From Deltaproteobacteria bacterium (GTDB lineage: Bacteria > Desulfobacterota > Desulfobulbia > Desulfobulbales > SURF-16), in the NCBI GenBank assembly GCA_016219175.1, contig JACRCD010000028.1:62001-126000 (forward strand): a stretch of DNA of 64,000 nucleotides, given 5' to 3'. Shown piece after piece: positions 52,804-62,700 of this stretch (position 1 is the first letter of the stretch; each line of letters starts with the position of its first letter). Below the pieces are notes generated by a model. That model ran no database searches. It was not told the origin of the DNA and worked only from the letters and a program-made list of their open reading frames with translations. The translations under genes were made by a program, and so were the position numbers.

Positions 52804-55800
52804 ATGATGAAAGAAATGACAAAATGGCTGATTCTCATTATGGGCATGGTGCTTGGCAGCTGTTTTTTTACAGCAACAGCACTTGCGGCAAACGGCACAT
52901 TAACCGGAAAGGTAACCATATTCGGCACGACAACAGCAATCGCCAGTGCAGAGATCACCGCTGTCGGCGCCCCGGGGACATTCACGGCAACATCGGATGC
53001 CAAGGGTGACTACACGCTTTCCCTCGCCCCGGCCGCTTACTCGGTAACCTGCGCAGCAACGGGCTATAACCCCGCCACGGCTTCAGCCACCATCAAAAGC
53101 AAGGTCAAGACGAAGCTGAACTTCTCACTCAAAAAGGCAACGGTGACCACCGGAACCATTACCGGCGCCGTCACAAGCACTGAGGGCGGAGCCGTTATCG
53201 CGGATGCGGCGGTAAGCCTCACGCCCGGTACCTATGCAACCATGACCGGCAGCGCGGGGACATACACCATCGCCAATGTTACAGCCGGGACGTACACTGA
53301 AACGGTAGCCAAAACAGGATTCATCACCGCCACAAAGCAGGTGACAATCAGCGCCGGCGCCACAACCACCAGCAACGTCGCGCTTTCCCCCGATCTTCCG
53401 CCTTCCATTACCTCCCTTACCACCACACCCTCCACCTTTACCGAGGCGGCAGTCAGCAGCGTCAATCTCACCTCGGTGATTACCGGGGGGGCTGTCGCTT
53501 CCTACCAGTGGTCCCAGGTCCAGGGCCCCAAAGTAGTGCTGACCGCCACCAGCGCCGCCAGCGCCAGCGCCGATGTCAGCACATTGAGCGTTGCCGTGGA
53601 TACGGAAATGGTGTTCCGTCTGAGCATCAGCGGCACGGACCAGACAACCGTATCAAAGGATGTGAGCGTTTTTGTGCAACCGGCCGACATGTATCCCATT
53701 CTCGGCCCCAATGTTCAGATCGGCGGCTCCACCACGGCTGTTAAAAAGTTCACTTACAGCGGAGCTGAATGGACCATCTTCAACATCGGCAGCAGGCTCT
53801 GCGTCACCCCGATCGGCATGACCAAGGGCCCGGTTTATTCCATCCATGCCCCGGGCTTTATCAACGACATCGATCTGGTTACTTACAACAACGTCAATTA
53901 CGCCCTGCTCTCCGCTGGAAGCGCGGGGATCGTGGTGGTGAACATTACCAATCCGACCGCCATGCTTCAGACGGGCAACGCACGTATCAACTATTACCAG
54001 AACGGCATCACCTTTACCGAGGGCGGGGGCGCCATCCTCATTGATAATGAAATATCGAGCATCCAGGCCCCCGTGGCCGCGCTTGAAATTGACGGCCCGA
54101 CCCTCTATATCGCCGACAATGAGTTCGGCATCCACAAAACCGCCCTGGCAAACCTGCTGGACGCTGGTGGCCCGGTGCTGGAAGCTGACGGCACCCTGCT
54201 TATCGACCAGGACAGATACACCCTCCAGTATGCCGGGGAAAATCCCTGGGGCGGACCTGTCGATCTCAGGATGTACGGCGGCAAACTGTTTGTCTGCATG
54301 CAGGAACTGGGGCTGGGGATCTTCGATCCGGCCACCCTGGAGCAGATCGGCCGCTACAACCTCTATACCGACACACGGGTGCTTGAGGACTGGTTCATGA
54401 CCATGGACGTCGCCCAGACGGTGCAGAGAGATCCAGTAACCGATGAACCCTTCGTCGATGCCTACACCGGCATGCCTGATTACCGCCAGACAAGTTTCGA
54501 ACTGGTCCAGGTCATGCGCAACGACGTGGTCGCCCCGACACCCTGGGCCGACTTTGACCGTTACGGTAAGTTCTACTACAAAACCCAAGGCGTTGACATC
54601 GCCGAATTCAACGGCAGCACCATTGCTTACATCGCCAACGCCCTCGGCGGCCTTACCGCCGTTGACATCTCCGGCTACCAGAGCGCCACGGCAACGAACT
54701 TCCTCACCGGCTATTATCTCGGTTACGTGCCGGCCGTGCCCGCCAACGGTCCCGAGCAGATTACCGGCACCCAGTCCCAGAGCATTCTCCCGTACTACGG
54801 CGCCGGCATGCTGAAGGAATCAGGCATTATCGATGTCAAGATCCGCGGCAATTATGCTTACATGACCGACCACTTCGCCGGCCTTGTCATTGTCGATAAC
54901 GCTCACATTCCGGCAATCGGCTGGCAGAACGCAAACGGGCCTTACAACAACGACACAGACGGCATCCCCGGCAACCATTTCCCGGATACCGAGTTCATTA
55001 CCTCCTACGACATGGCCGCTTATGACCCCATGGACAACGAGTCCATGCCCATATGGATGTATCAGAGCCCCTGCTTGCTTGCGACAGCTGAGATCGGCGG
55101 GCATGGCAACCGCATCCTCCTCATGGACACCATGAACATCAGCGGGGCAGGGAGTGTTGACCTCCTCTCCTGCGTGGGCGCCGGCGGTTTCAACTTCATC
55201 GATATCGTCAACCTTAACGCTCCCGTCATGGAGGACCGCTACAGCATCCCGGTCTACTTTCCCACCACGGAGGAGATCGGCGCCAAGGTAGACACCACCC
55301 CAGGCCAGACTATCTCCATCGGGCACGCCGTGGGCATCGCCTCCTCGGAGAAGTATCTGTATCACGCCGACGGCCCCCACGGCATTTCCGCATGGCAGAT
55401 CGTTGATGCGGCAGGCTACCCCACCGACTCCATTCACCTGGTGGCCAACACCCTGCAGGACGAGTATCCGGAAATCTACAACAACGTAACCATCTATCCC
55501 GCTTCCCATGCGGCAAACGTCGTCTTTGATCCGATCCATCAGGTGGCCTGGTCCAACAGTTCCAGCCTGGGCCTGCGAAGGGTCGACATCTCTTATGTTG
55601 AAGCCGGCCTCGGCGAGGTGGGAACACCGCTGCTGCTGCCTTTGCAGCTTACCGACCTCTTCGAGCACAACGGCCTGTCCGGAACCGCCACTGGGCTTCA
55701 ATACCAGGATCACTCCTATGACGTGGAGATCAAAGGCAATTACGCCTTCACCGCCGATGGCAGCAACGGCCTCACCGTCTACGACATGACCAAGGACCCG

Positions 55801-56487
55801 ACCGTCATGACCAGCGGCTTCGTTGTCGCCAATATCGGGGCTGACAAACTCAAACCGACCTTGGGCACCGCCTCGGGCATCGCCCTGTGGACCAATCCGG
55901 CGGATGGCAAATCCTATGCCTTCATGGCCTGCGGCCCCAGAGGCGTCGGCGTGGTGGACATCACCGACGTCACCAATATGAAACTGATCAAGGTTTTCGA
56001 GCCGATCAAACTGGAAGAAGGAAAGGTCGGCGCGGCCGATGGGCAGTGCGTGGACGTCAAGGTGGCCGGCAATTACGCCTACTTCAGCTATGACAGCTTC
56101 GGGGTGGTCTGCTACAATTTGGCCGACCTCACTGCCGCTCTTCCCGCGGGGATTGATCCGACCGAAGTGTGGAACAAGGACACCACCGGCACTCTGGCGT
56201 ATGACTACCGGCCGGTGGCGGCCAGCAGATTCAAGCTCCAGTTGGTCCCCGGCTATGAAGAGTGGGGCGGCGGCGCGGTGAAAATGGACTACACCCTTGT
56301 CAACGGCAAGCTCATTTTTTACGTGGCCTTTGCCGAGGCAGGCGTGCTGAAAATCGACTGGACCGATCCGGCCGCGCCGGTACTGGCCGGGATCGCGCCC
56401 ACAGCCGGAGAATGCACCGCCGTCACCATCAGCAACGGCAGATTGTATGTTGCCGACGGCAGTGGCGGCATGCTGTTCTTTAAGTAA
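52804..56487 (+). CDS. Large exported LVIVD-repeat beta-propeller protein
   Basis: About 1227 residues (ATG 52804 or 52807, AAGGGGTG upstream). Signal peptide WLILIMGMVLGSCFFTATALAANG. Two carboxypeptidase-regulatory-like beta domains (about 30-115 and 120-205), a PKD-like domain (about 210-310) and a long propeller region with LVIVD-type repeats follow (GIVVVNITN, GLTAVDISGYQ, GLVIVDNAH, GLTVYDMTK, GVGVVDITDV). No heme or catalytic site. It is probably displayed on the cell surface as an adhesin or scaffold. The promoter has a sigma-54 element and tandem palindromic sites, matching the promoter of the next exported gene. The C-terminus has no anchor that I recognise. Confidence 0.85.
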   Translation: MMKEMTKWLILIMGMVLGSCFFTATALAANGTLTGKVTIFGTTTAIASAEITAVGAPGTFTATSDAKGDYTLSLAPAAYSVTCAATGYNPATASATIKSKVKTKLNFSLKKATVTTGTITGAVTSTEGGAVIADAAVSLTPGTYATMTGSAGTYTIANVTAGTYTETVAKTGFITATKQVTISAGATTTSNVALSPDLPPSITSLTTTPSTFTEAAVSSVNLTSVITGGAVASYQWSQVQGPKVVLTATSAASASADVSTLSVAVDTEMVFRLSISGTDQTTVSKDVSVFVQPADMYPILGPNVQIGGSTTAVKKFTYSGAEWTIFNIGSRLCVTPIGMTKGPVYSIHAPGFINDIDLVTYNNVNYALLSAGSAGIVVVNITNPTAMLQTGNARINYYQNGITFTEGGGAILIDNEISSIQAPVAALEIDGPTLYIADNEFGIHKTALANLLDAGGPVLEADGTLLIDQDRYTLQYAGENPWGGPVDLRMYGGKLFVCMQELGLGIFDPATLEQIGRYNLYTDTRVLEDWFMTMDVAQTVQRDPVTDEPFVDAYTGMPDYRQTSFELVQVMRNDVVAPTPWADFDRYGKFYYKTQGVDIAEFNGSTIAYIANALGGLTAVDISGYQSATATNFLTGYYLGYVPAVPANGPEQITGTQSQSILPYYGAGMLKESGIIDVKIRGNYAYMTDHFAGLVIVDNAHIPAIGWQNANGPYNNDTDGIPGNHFPDTEFITSYDMAAYDPMDNESMPIWMYQSPCLLATAEIGGHGNRILLMDTMNISGAGSVDLLSCVGAGGFNFIDIVNLNAPVMEDRYSIPVYFPTTEEIGAKVDTTPGQTISIGHAVGIASSEKYLYHADGPHGISAWQIVDAAGYPTDSIHLVANTLQDEYPEIYNNVTIYPASHAANVVFDPIHQVAWSNSSSLGLRRVDISYVEAGLGEVGTPLLLPLQLTDLFEHNGLSGTATGLQYQDHSYDVEIKGNYAFTADGSNGLTVYDMTKDPTVMTSGFVVANIGADKLKPTLGTASGIALWTNPADGKSYAFMACGPRGVGVVDITDVTNMKLIKVFEPIKLEEGKVGAADGQCVDVKVAGNYAYFSYDSFGVVCYNLADLTAALPAGIDPTEVWNKDTTGTLAYDYRPVAASRFKLQLVPGYEEWGGGAVKMDYTLVNGKLIFYVAFAEAGVLKIDWTDPAAPVLAGIAPTAGECTAVTISNGRLYVADGSGGMLFFK

Positions 56488-56510
56488 CCATACCGCAGTA
56501 ACCTGGGACA

Positions 56511-56543
56511 GGGCGGGGATTGTTTGCTCCCGCCCTTTTTTTT
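56511..56543 (+). terminator. Rho-independent terminator of the LVIVD gene
   Basis: GGGCGGG (56511-56517) pairs with CCCGCCC (56529-56535), followed by eight T residues. Confidence 0.9.
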
Positions 56544-56796
56544 GCGCGCAACTCAGGCGGATTTTTATGCCAACCTGAAGACTTCTTTCCACCTTGCAAG
56601 GCGCCCGCCCGGCTGTTCACCCCGGTCAACAGTTTCTGGGCAGTCCATCATCAGCTCCTGCCCCCTTCCCTACCTCGGCAAGCCTCTCCATTACGGGCTT
56701 ACCGTTCCGCCCTTACTCGAATTGTAAATATTTTGTTTTCGTAAATTCAGCGAGTTATCTAAAAAATCTCCGGCAAACCGCCTTGCAGCAAAACCT

Positions 56797-56812
56797 TGGC
56801 ATTCCTTGTGCT
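56797..56812 (+). promoter_or_regulatory. Sigma-54 promoter of the choice-of-anchor gene
   Basis: TGGCATTCCTTGTGCT with GG-N10-GC. It differs from the element at 52566 by only two bases; the palindrome again begins 17 bases after the -12 C. Confidence 0.7.
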
Positions 56813-56827
56813 CATCAGGTACGCGGA

Positions 56828-56860
56828 TGCGGCAAATTGTCACAGCGGCAATTTACCGCA
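56828..56860. promoter_or_regulatory. Tandem RegA/PrrA-like palindromic sites 7a and 7b
   Basis: TGCGGCAAATTGTCACA (56828-56844) and AGCGGCAATTTACCGCA (56844-56860), sharing one base. The spacing is the same as at 52597-52629. Confidence 0.75.
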
Positions 56861-56933
56861 GCAAACCATGCCGCGAATGGCCTCATGTGCCGGGGCCCTT
56901 CAAATTACTAAAATGAAGAGGGAGGATTGCCAA

Positions 56934-58424
56934 ATGAAGAAGACAAGAAAACTGATTTCCGCAGCAGTTGCCCTGGGCGCACTGGCCTCATTCAGTGTAG
57001 CCGAGGCGGGACTGATCACCGAATGGGACCAAAGCCATGTTGTGCCCCGCACCCCGACCAATATCGCCGATCCGGGTTTTATTTTTGACCAGTACAGCTA
57101 CGTTGAGCCGGGTTATCTGACCGATCCCGTCACCGGCGCCGTTTCCGCCGGCGGTTTCATGCCGAGCGGCTGGGCCCTGTACAGTGGCGGCTCAGGCGGT
57201 ATCTACAATCCGGGCGGAGCCCTGGTCGGCGCCATGACCTGGAAGGAAAGGGATACCCAGGGCCCGGGACTGTCCATCGTCAACGACGACGACATCACCC
57301 ATGAAAACTGCATCATGTCCACCGGCTGGAACCCGGATTCCACCGTGGTGCTTGATCCTTACGGCAACGACATCACCGAGATGAGCGACTGGTGGGGTAT
57401 TGACAAAAAACAATGCTCCGACCCCTTCCAGTCAAGCAAACGTTTCAAGTTGGTCAGCTACGAGCTTGATGCCCCGGTTGACCTGACCTTCAACGTCCAG
57501 AATAACGGCGCCAACGAGGTTTACCGGCTGCTGATGAAATACGGCAACCAGACAGGCTCCAGGGTCACCGGCTTCACCATGCAGCTCGGTTTCCTTGATG
57601 CCAACGGCAACTTCACCGAGGCGGGCCTCGCTGACCCTGTTTCCTTCGCCCCCCGCAGCGGTGTTCCTTACTCCTACACCGTGCCCAGCACCAGCACCAT
57701 TCTGAAACAGGGTGAGCTCGACGCCCTCCAGGCCCATGGGCTGTTCGGCGCCCCGGACCAGCACCACACCACCTACGGCTATTTCAACCCGTACGTGCGC
57801 GCCACCTTCCTGATGACGGCCTACAAGACCCACATCGTGGCCTCGGACCTGTCCCCCGTGCATACGGATCTCTTCGGCGAATGGCTGCCATCCAACCACC
57901 TGAAGGGCGGTCTCTACTTTGATGCGGACAACATCATCTACACCGACAATATTCTCATGGCGAACTGCACGGGCAATTTTGACGAAGAAGCCGGACAGTC
58001 CGGTATCGCCACCGGCGAGTGCAATCAGGCCTGCGCCGATAATCTCGGCTGTGACGCCCCCTGGGTTACCTACCGCCAGTCCGTCAATATCACCATGAAT
58101 GGTGACGGCACCTGGAACATTCCCGCGGTGGTAGGCGCCGATGTGCGTCAGCCCGTCGCCCTGACCGCCACCGAGCTTGCCGCCATCAAGGCTAATCCCG
58201 CCTGGGCGCCCGCTGACATCGACGACCTGGCCAACGTCAACATCAACGCCTTCGTTAACATCGGCGACCTGCCTTCAGGCAATTTCACCCTGCGCCTTAC
58301 CCCGACCTTTGCCGCAAGCGAGGCAACCACGGAACCGGGAACCACCGGACCGGCGGAATTTTTTGTCACCCCGGCAACGACTACCTATCCCGTTACCATC
58401 ACTGCCCCAAGCACGGTTATTTAA
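56934..58424 (+). CDS. Exported protein, probably choice-of-anchor family
   Basis: 496 residues from ATG 56934 (GGAGG 8 bases before). Signal peptide LISAAVALGALASFSVAEAG, then an acidic, beta-rich protein with LITEWDQSHVV, GWALYSGGSGGIYNPGG, CIMSTGWNPDSTVVLDPYG and FNVQNNGANEVYRLLMKYGNQ. This resembles 'choice-of-anchor' surface proteins, though I cannot be certain of the subfamily and no sorting signal is obvious at the C-terminus (ends TAPSTVI). Several cysteines are present (CNQACADNLGC), but no CXXCH. It shares its promoter layout with the LVIVD gene, so the two are likely co-regulated surface components. Confidence 0.72.
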   Translation: MKKTRKLISAAVALGALASFSVAEAGLITEWDQSHVVPRTPTNIADPGFIFDQYSYVEPGYLTDPVTGAVSAGGFMPSGWALYSGGSGGIYNPGGALVGAMTWKERDTQGPGLSIVNDDDITHENCIMSTGWNPDSTVVLDPYGNDITEMSDWWGIDKKQCSDPFQSSKRFKLVSYELDAPVDLTFNVQNNGANEVYRLLMKYGNQTGSRVTGFTMQLGFLDANGNFTEAGLADPVSFAPRSGVPYSYTVPSTSTILKQGELDALQAHGLFGAPDQHHTTYGYFNPYVRATFLMTAYKTHIVASDLSPVHTDLFGEWLPSNHLKGGLYFDADNIIYTDNILMANCTGNFDEEAGQSGIATGECNQACADNLGCDAPWVTYRQSVNITMNGDGTWNIPAVVGADVRQPVALTATELAAIKANPAWAPADIDDLANVNINAFVNIGDLPSGNFTLRLTPTFAASEATTEPGTTGPAEFFVTPATTTYPVTITAPSTVI

Positions 58425-58499
58425 ATCCGGACAGTGAGGGAAGCCGTATCAAGCGCGCATGAAGACTGAAAATATTATCCATAAATCGGAGGACATAAC

Positions 58500-58823
58500 A
58501 TGAAATTGGCAAAAATTATCACACTTGCGATTCTCTTCGCTTTTATCTCAGGCGGGATGGCCCTGGCCGCGGGCACAATCAAACGGGGAGCCAGCACCAC
58601 CGTTTCCGCCGCAGTGAAAAATACCACAAAAACGAGCATTAAAGCCGCCGTGACGTTGATGGCTTATGATGAGGCCGGCACCAAGGTTGGTAATCTGTGC
58701 AAGAATAATGTCAATCTGCCGAAAGGCGCCTCAACCGTGGTCAAATACACCTGGAAGGCACCCAGCTATAAGACAGGTCTCTATTGGACCTCGAAGGTAA
58801 ACACCCAAAACTACTGTGAGTGA
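58500..58823 (+). CDS. Small secreted protein of unknown function
   Basis: 107 residues after a strong ribosome site (CGGAGGACATAAC). Signal peptide ITLAILFAFISGGMALAAG, then about 83 mature residues forming a single small beta domain (TIKRGASTTVSAAVKNTTKTSIKAAVTLMAYDEAG...VVKYTWKAPSYKTGLYWTSKVNTQNYCE) with two cysteines, possibly disulfide-bonded. The pattern resembles small Ig-like FxLYD-type domains, but I do not recognise a family with confidence. It lies 75 bp after the choice-of-anchor gene in the same direction and likely belongs to the same surface-protein group. Confidence 0.72.
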   Translation: MKLAKIITLAILFAFISGGMALAAGTIKRGASTTVSAAVKNTTKTSIKAAVTLMAYDEAGTKVGNLCKNNVNLPKGASTVVKYTWKAPSYKTGLYWTSKVNTQNYCE

Positions 58824-58953
58824 GGGGTACCCGCTTCATGATGACTGTCATTGACAACCGCGGTCCCTTTGGATATTGACTCCATCCGGTCCCTCGCCGG
58901 TCCGCGACTCTCCCGCGGCCGGTGAGGGGTTTCTGCCAGGAGGAGATACAGCC

Positions 58954-59754
58954 ATGAAGGTGAAAGTTGATGCGATAGCCGCCTACACACTCTTTGGCTT
59001 TATCATGGCGTTTTTTACCATCATTGTCATCCGGTTCCCCATGGGGAACATCTGGATCACCTCCGAGGGGCTGCCGGGCGACTGGCTGCGGTTCTATTTT
59101 TATGTCATCGCGCTTTTCTTTTCCGCCAGGCTTGCCCTGGCCAAATCACGTTACCGTTTTTTTTTCGCCGTCCTGGGTCTGGCCTGCCTCTATGCGGCGG
59201 GGGAGGAGATATCCTGGGGCCAGAGACTGCTTGACATCGCCACTCCCGGTTTTCCCAGCCATCAAAACCTCCGGCAGGCAACCAATCTCCGCCACTTCTT
59301 CACCGGCCCGCATGGCGCCGTGCCGCAGCGCGCTATTGAAGTTCTGCAGGCCGGCGCCTTCATCGTTTACGGCGTTATCTTTCCGCTTGAGCTGCGCATC
59401 GGCTCGAGACCGGCCGTGTGGATCAATAGACTTGGCATTCCCGCCCCGCCTCTCTATCTATGGCCTTTTTTTACCGCCAGCGCCCTGCTTAAGCTAGGCA
59501 TCTTCACCTTTACCGAGCCGGGATTAGCCGATATTTTTCTTTCGCCGGCCCTGGCCATACTTACCTGCCATTTCTGGCTCCGCCGGCAAGGCAGGGATAA
59601 AAGAAGCGCGGTCCGGCCACGACATCTTGGGGCGGCAATACTGCTGATCTGTGTTATTGGGATGGGACTTGCGGCGGCGACCAGCCTTGTCAGCGGCAAA
59701 ATAGTCCGGCTGAAAGCCGAGCTGCATACGTGGAGCCGGGAAAAACCAAGGTGA
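58954..59754 (+). CDS. Integral membrane protein of unknown function
   Basis: 266 residues from ATG 58954, preceded by AGGAGGAG. About seven hydrophobic segments are visible (for example YTLFGFIMAFFTIIVIRFPMG, WLRFYFYVIALFFSARLAL, RFFFAVLGLACLYAAGEEISWGQRLL, AAILLICVIGMGLAAATSLVSG). The EEISWGQRLL motif after a membrane helix recurs in uncharacterised bacterial membrane proteins and might be a conserved active or binding site. It follows the secreted-protein gene by 130 bp and converges on hrpA with a 24-bp gap. No transporter family was recognised. Confidence 0.7.
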   Translation: MKVKVDAIAAYTLFGFIMAFFTIIVIRFPMGNIWITSEGLPGDWLRFYFYVIALFFSARLALAKSRYRFFFAVLGLACLYAAGEEISWGQRLLDIATPGFPSHQNLRQATNLRHFFTGPHGAVPQRAIEVLQAGAFIVYGVIFPLELRIGSRPAVWINRLGIPAPPLYLWPFFTASALLKLGIFTFTEPGLADIFLSPALAILTCHFWLRRQGRDKRSAVRPRHLGAAILLICVIGMGLAAATSLVSGKIVRLKAELHTWSREKPR

Positions 59755-59778
59755 AACGTGAGATGGAATACCCGGCTG

Positions 59779-62700
59779 TTAATTCTCAATAGCCCTTTTC
59801 GTTTCCTGCCAGAGTTTTTCCAGCCGCTTGGCGGAGATGGGAACCACGGTTTTCAGCTCCTGGGCGAAAAGAGAAACCTTGAATTCCTCAATCATGGCAT
59901 CGAATTCCAGGACAAGGCGCAACTGCTCGCAGGTCAGGTTCTGCATCTCAAGCAATTGCCGCAGCCTTTGCTGATGCACCGCCAGCTGAGTCTCTTTTTC
60001 AGCATCCTTGGCCGGATTGAGCATTTTCCGCTCCAGCCGGATGCGAAGGGCCTTCAGGTAGCGGGGAATACGTTTAAGTTTCGCGCCGTCCACTTCCCGT
60101 AAAAAACGGGGAGGCAGGAGACGGGCCACCTCCTGCCTGAAATTGCGGCAATCGTCCGCGGTTACGCCGAGTTTTGTCTTGGTCCAAGCGGCCTTCAAAC
60201 CAATACCTTTGTCGGCTGCGCTGTGCGGCTCCTCGCCGTACTCCATGTACTGTCTCGTCGCTGCTCGCTTGCCTTCGCGGTCTTGGTCTGAATGCAACTT
60301 GGGATTAATCCTAGAGGCTTTCTCCATGTCGGAGAGGTAAGCGAGCACCGCCCTTCGTTCCCGCAGCACATCCACCACCAGATCCATGATCGCCTTGGCC
60401 ATGACATGTAAAACCCCACCCTTTACCGTGGCAATGGTCTGCTCAAATTCCTGCCTGGAAGGGATCAGCCCGTCCCGGCATCTGAATATCTCGGTCAGGG
60501 CAAAGGTTTGCAGATCCTCGTGGAATTGTTCATGGCTGGCGATCCCCTCATAGAGAAACCAGCTTGAGCGGGGCAGAAGCAGATCCTTTTGCAGCGCCTT
60601 GCACTGCGCCGCAAACTGCAAGCAGTACAGGGCGCGCAGCCCCGCCACTGTCTCCCTGGCCCGCTGCTCCGCGTCACCAAACAGACGCAGGGAGACGCTG
60701 CCGTCCCCTTCCGCCAACAGGCCGGGAAAGGCGAAACCGGCCAGCCTGCCATGCTGATCCTTGACGGGGAGACGTTGGGGCACGGCGTCAAAGTCCCACT
60801 CCCGCACCATCTTCTTCTCCCACTGGCTGCGCAGGGTATCCAGATGCGGGACAGGGGAGGACGGGCAGGGAGTTCTGACAAGGGCGGCAAACTCGCGGCC
60901 CCTGGCCACTGCTTTTCCCGCTCCGTCAACCAGCTGGTAGCACATTTTCAGATGCTTGGGCAGCGAGTCCCGGGGCCAGAAGGATCTGTCGATCTGCTGG
61001 CGGAAGCGTCTCATGATCAGCTCCTCAAGCTGCTGATAGAGGGAGCCCTCATAGGGCCGCAGCAGGGTCAGCAGCTCCGCCGCGGTGCGGGGGATGGGGA
61101 TCAGATGCCGGCGGATGGATTTGGGCAACCCCTTCAGCAGAAAAACAACCTTCTCAAGCAGCAGGCCGGGCACCAGCCACTCAAATTTTTCGGCCTGGAC
61201 ATGGCCGGTCAGCTCGGCGGGAATATTGACCGTCACCCCGTCATTTTCCTCGCCGGGCTTAAAAGAATAACTAAGCGGCAGGGTCAGCTCGCCACAGTGA
61301 ATCTGCCGGGGGTAATCGGCCAGCTCATCCCGCTCCGGCAGCTGCCTGAGGATATCCTCCCTCTTCATGAGCAGGAAGTCATCCTCCCGGTGTTTTTTGA
61401 GAAGCCGCACCAGCCCTGCCCGGTCAAAGACATCTTCCGGCAGCCGCCCGTCATAAAAATCATGGAGCAAAAAATCATCCACCAGGATGTCGCGGCGGCG
61501 CATGCGGTCTTCCAGGTCGGACAATTGGGCGATGAGCTGCTGGTTTTTCTCAAGAAAAAGAAAATGGCCGCCGCATTCCCCCTCCACCAGGGCGGACTGG
61601 ATAAAGATCTGCCTGGCCTCGCCGGGCTTGATGGGGCCGAAGTTGACGCGCCTCCCCGCCTCAATGACCAGGCCGAAAAGCGTCACCTTTTCCAGGGCCG
61701 TCACCTGCCCATATTTTTTTTCCCAATGCGGGGCGGAATAGCTGCGCCGGCACAAGTTTCCGGCCAGGGGCTCGATCCACTCGGGCTTGATTGCCGCCAC
61801 GGTGCGTCCGTAAAGCCTGGAGGTCTCAACCAGCTCCCCGGCCATGATCCAGGTGCCCGCCTTGTTGAACAGGCCGGAACCGGGGAAGATCATCAACTCC
61901 TTCCCCTGCCCGCCCTGATAGATGTTCTTTTCCTTCTTGAAGCCGATATGGCGGAGATTGCCGCTGAGAATGGCCTGATGGATCCGGTCGTAGCCCTTGT
62001 CGTAGCGTTTCTCCCTCTCCTCTTCACCTTCCGACAGGCAGGATGATTTCAGGAAGTGATGGTGCTCCCTGCTTGAGCCGGCCGAGGCGAGCTGCGACCA
62101 GATCTGCTCGTGGATATCGCGCCATTCCCGCATGCGCTGGTAGGCCAGGAAATTGTTCTTGCAGAACCGGCCCAGGGCGGACCGGCTTTTTTCCTGGCGG
62201 ACCAGCTCATCATAGAGGTCCCACAGGTGCAGATAGGTGAGAAAATCCGAACGCCGGGAGCGGAAACGGTTATGGGCCTCATCCGCCTGCTTGGCATTTT
62301 CCGCGGGCCTGATGCGGGGATCCTGGATGCTTAAGGCGGCGGCGATGATCACCATTTCCCGCAGGCAGCCGTTTTCCCTGGCGCTGACGATCATGCGGCT
62401 GACCCGGGGATCAAGGGGCAGACGGGCCATGGTCTGACCGAGCGGGGTCAGGTTCCTGCCCTGGTCGATGGCGCCAAGCTCCATGAGCATATTATAGCCG
62501 TCATTGACCGCCCGAGGCGCGGGCGGATCGATAAAGGGGAATTTCCGCGGGCTACCCAGCCTTAACGCGATCATACGCAGGATGACCTCGGCCAGGTTGG
62601 AGCGCACGATCTCGGGCAGGGTGAACTGAGGGCGGCCCAGATAATCCTCTTCACTGTAAAGCCTGACGCAGATACCCGGTCCCACGCGGCCGCAGCGGCC

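Larger units (their letters stand above)
56488..56933. other. Regulatory gap before the choice-of-anchor gene
   Basis: Terminator at 56511-56543, then a segment similar to 52490-52630 with the sigma-54 element (56797-56812) and tandem palindromes (56828-56860). No gene was accepted. Confidence 0.6.

Noticed and set aside
54820-56592. Long open minus-strand frame (about 590 codons) opposite the LVIVD gene
   Set aside because: It is a G+C-rich antisense shadow: no signal peptide, no family motif, and the plus-strand protein has signal peptide, repeats, ribosome site and terminator.
60589-62046. Long plus-strand open frame opposite hrpA
   Set aside because: Low-complexity Gln/Gly-rich translation without motifs; hrpA on the other strand is fully conserved over the same bases.
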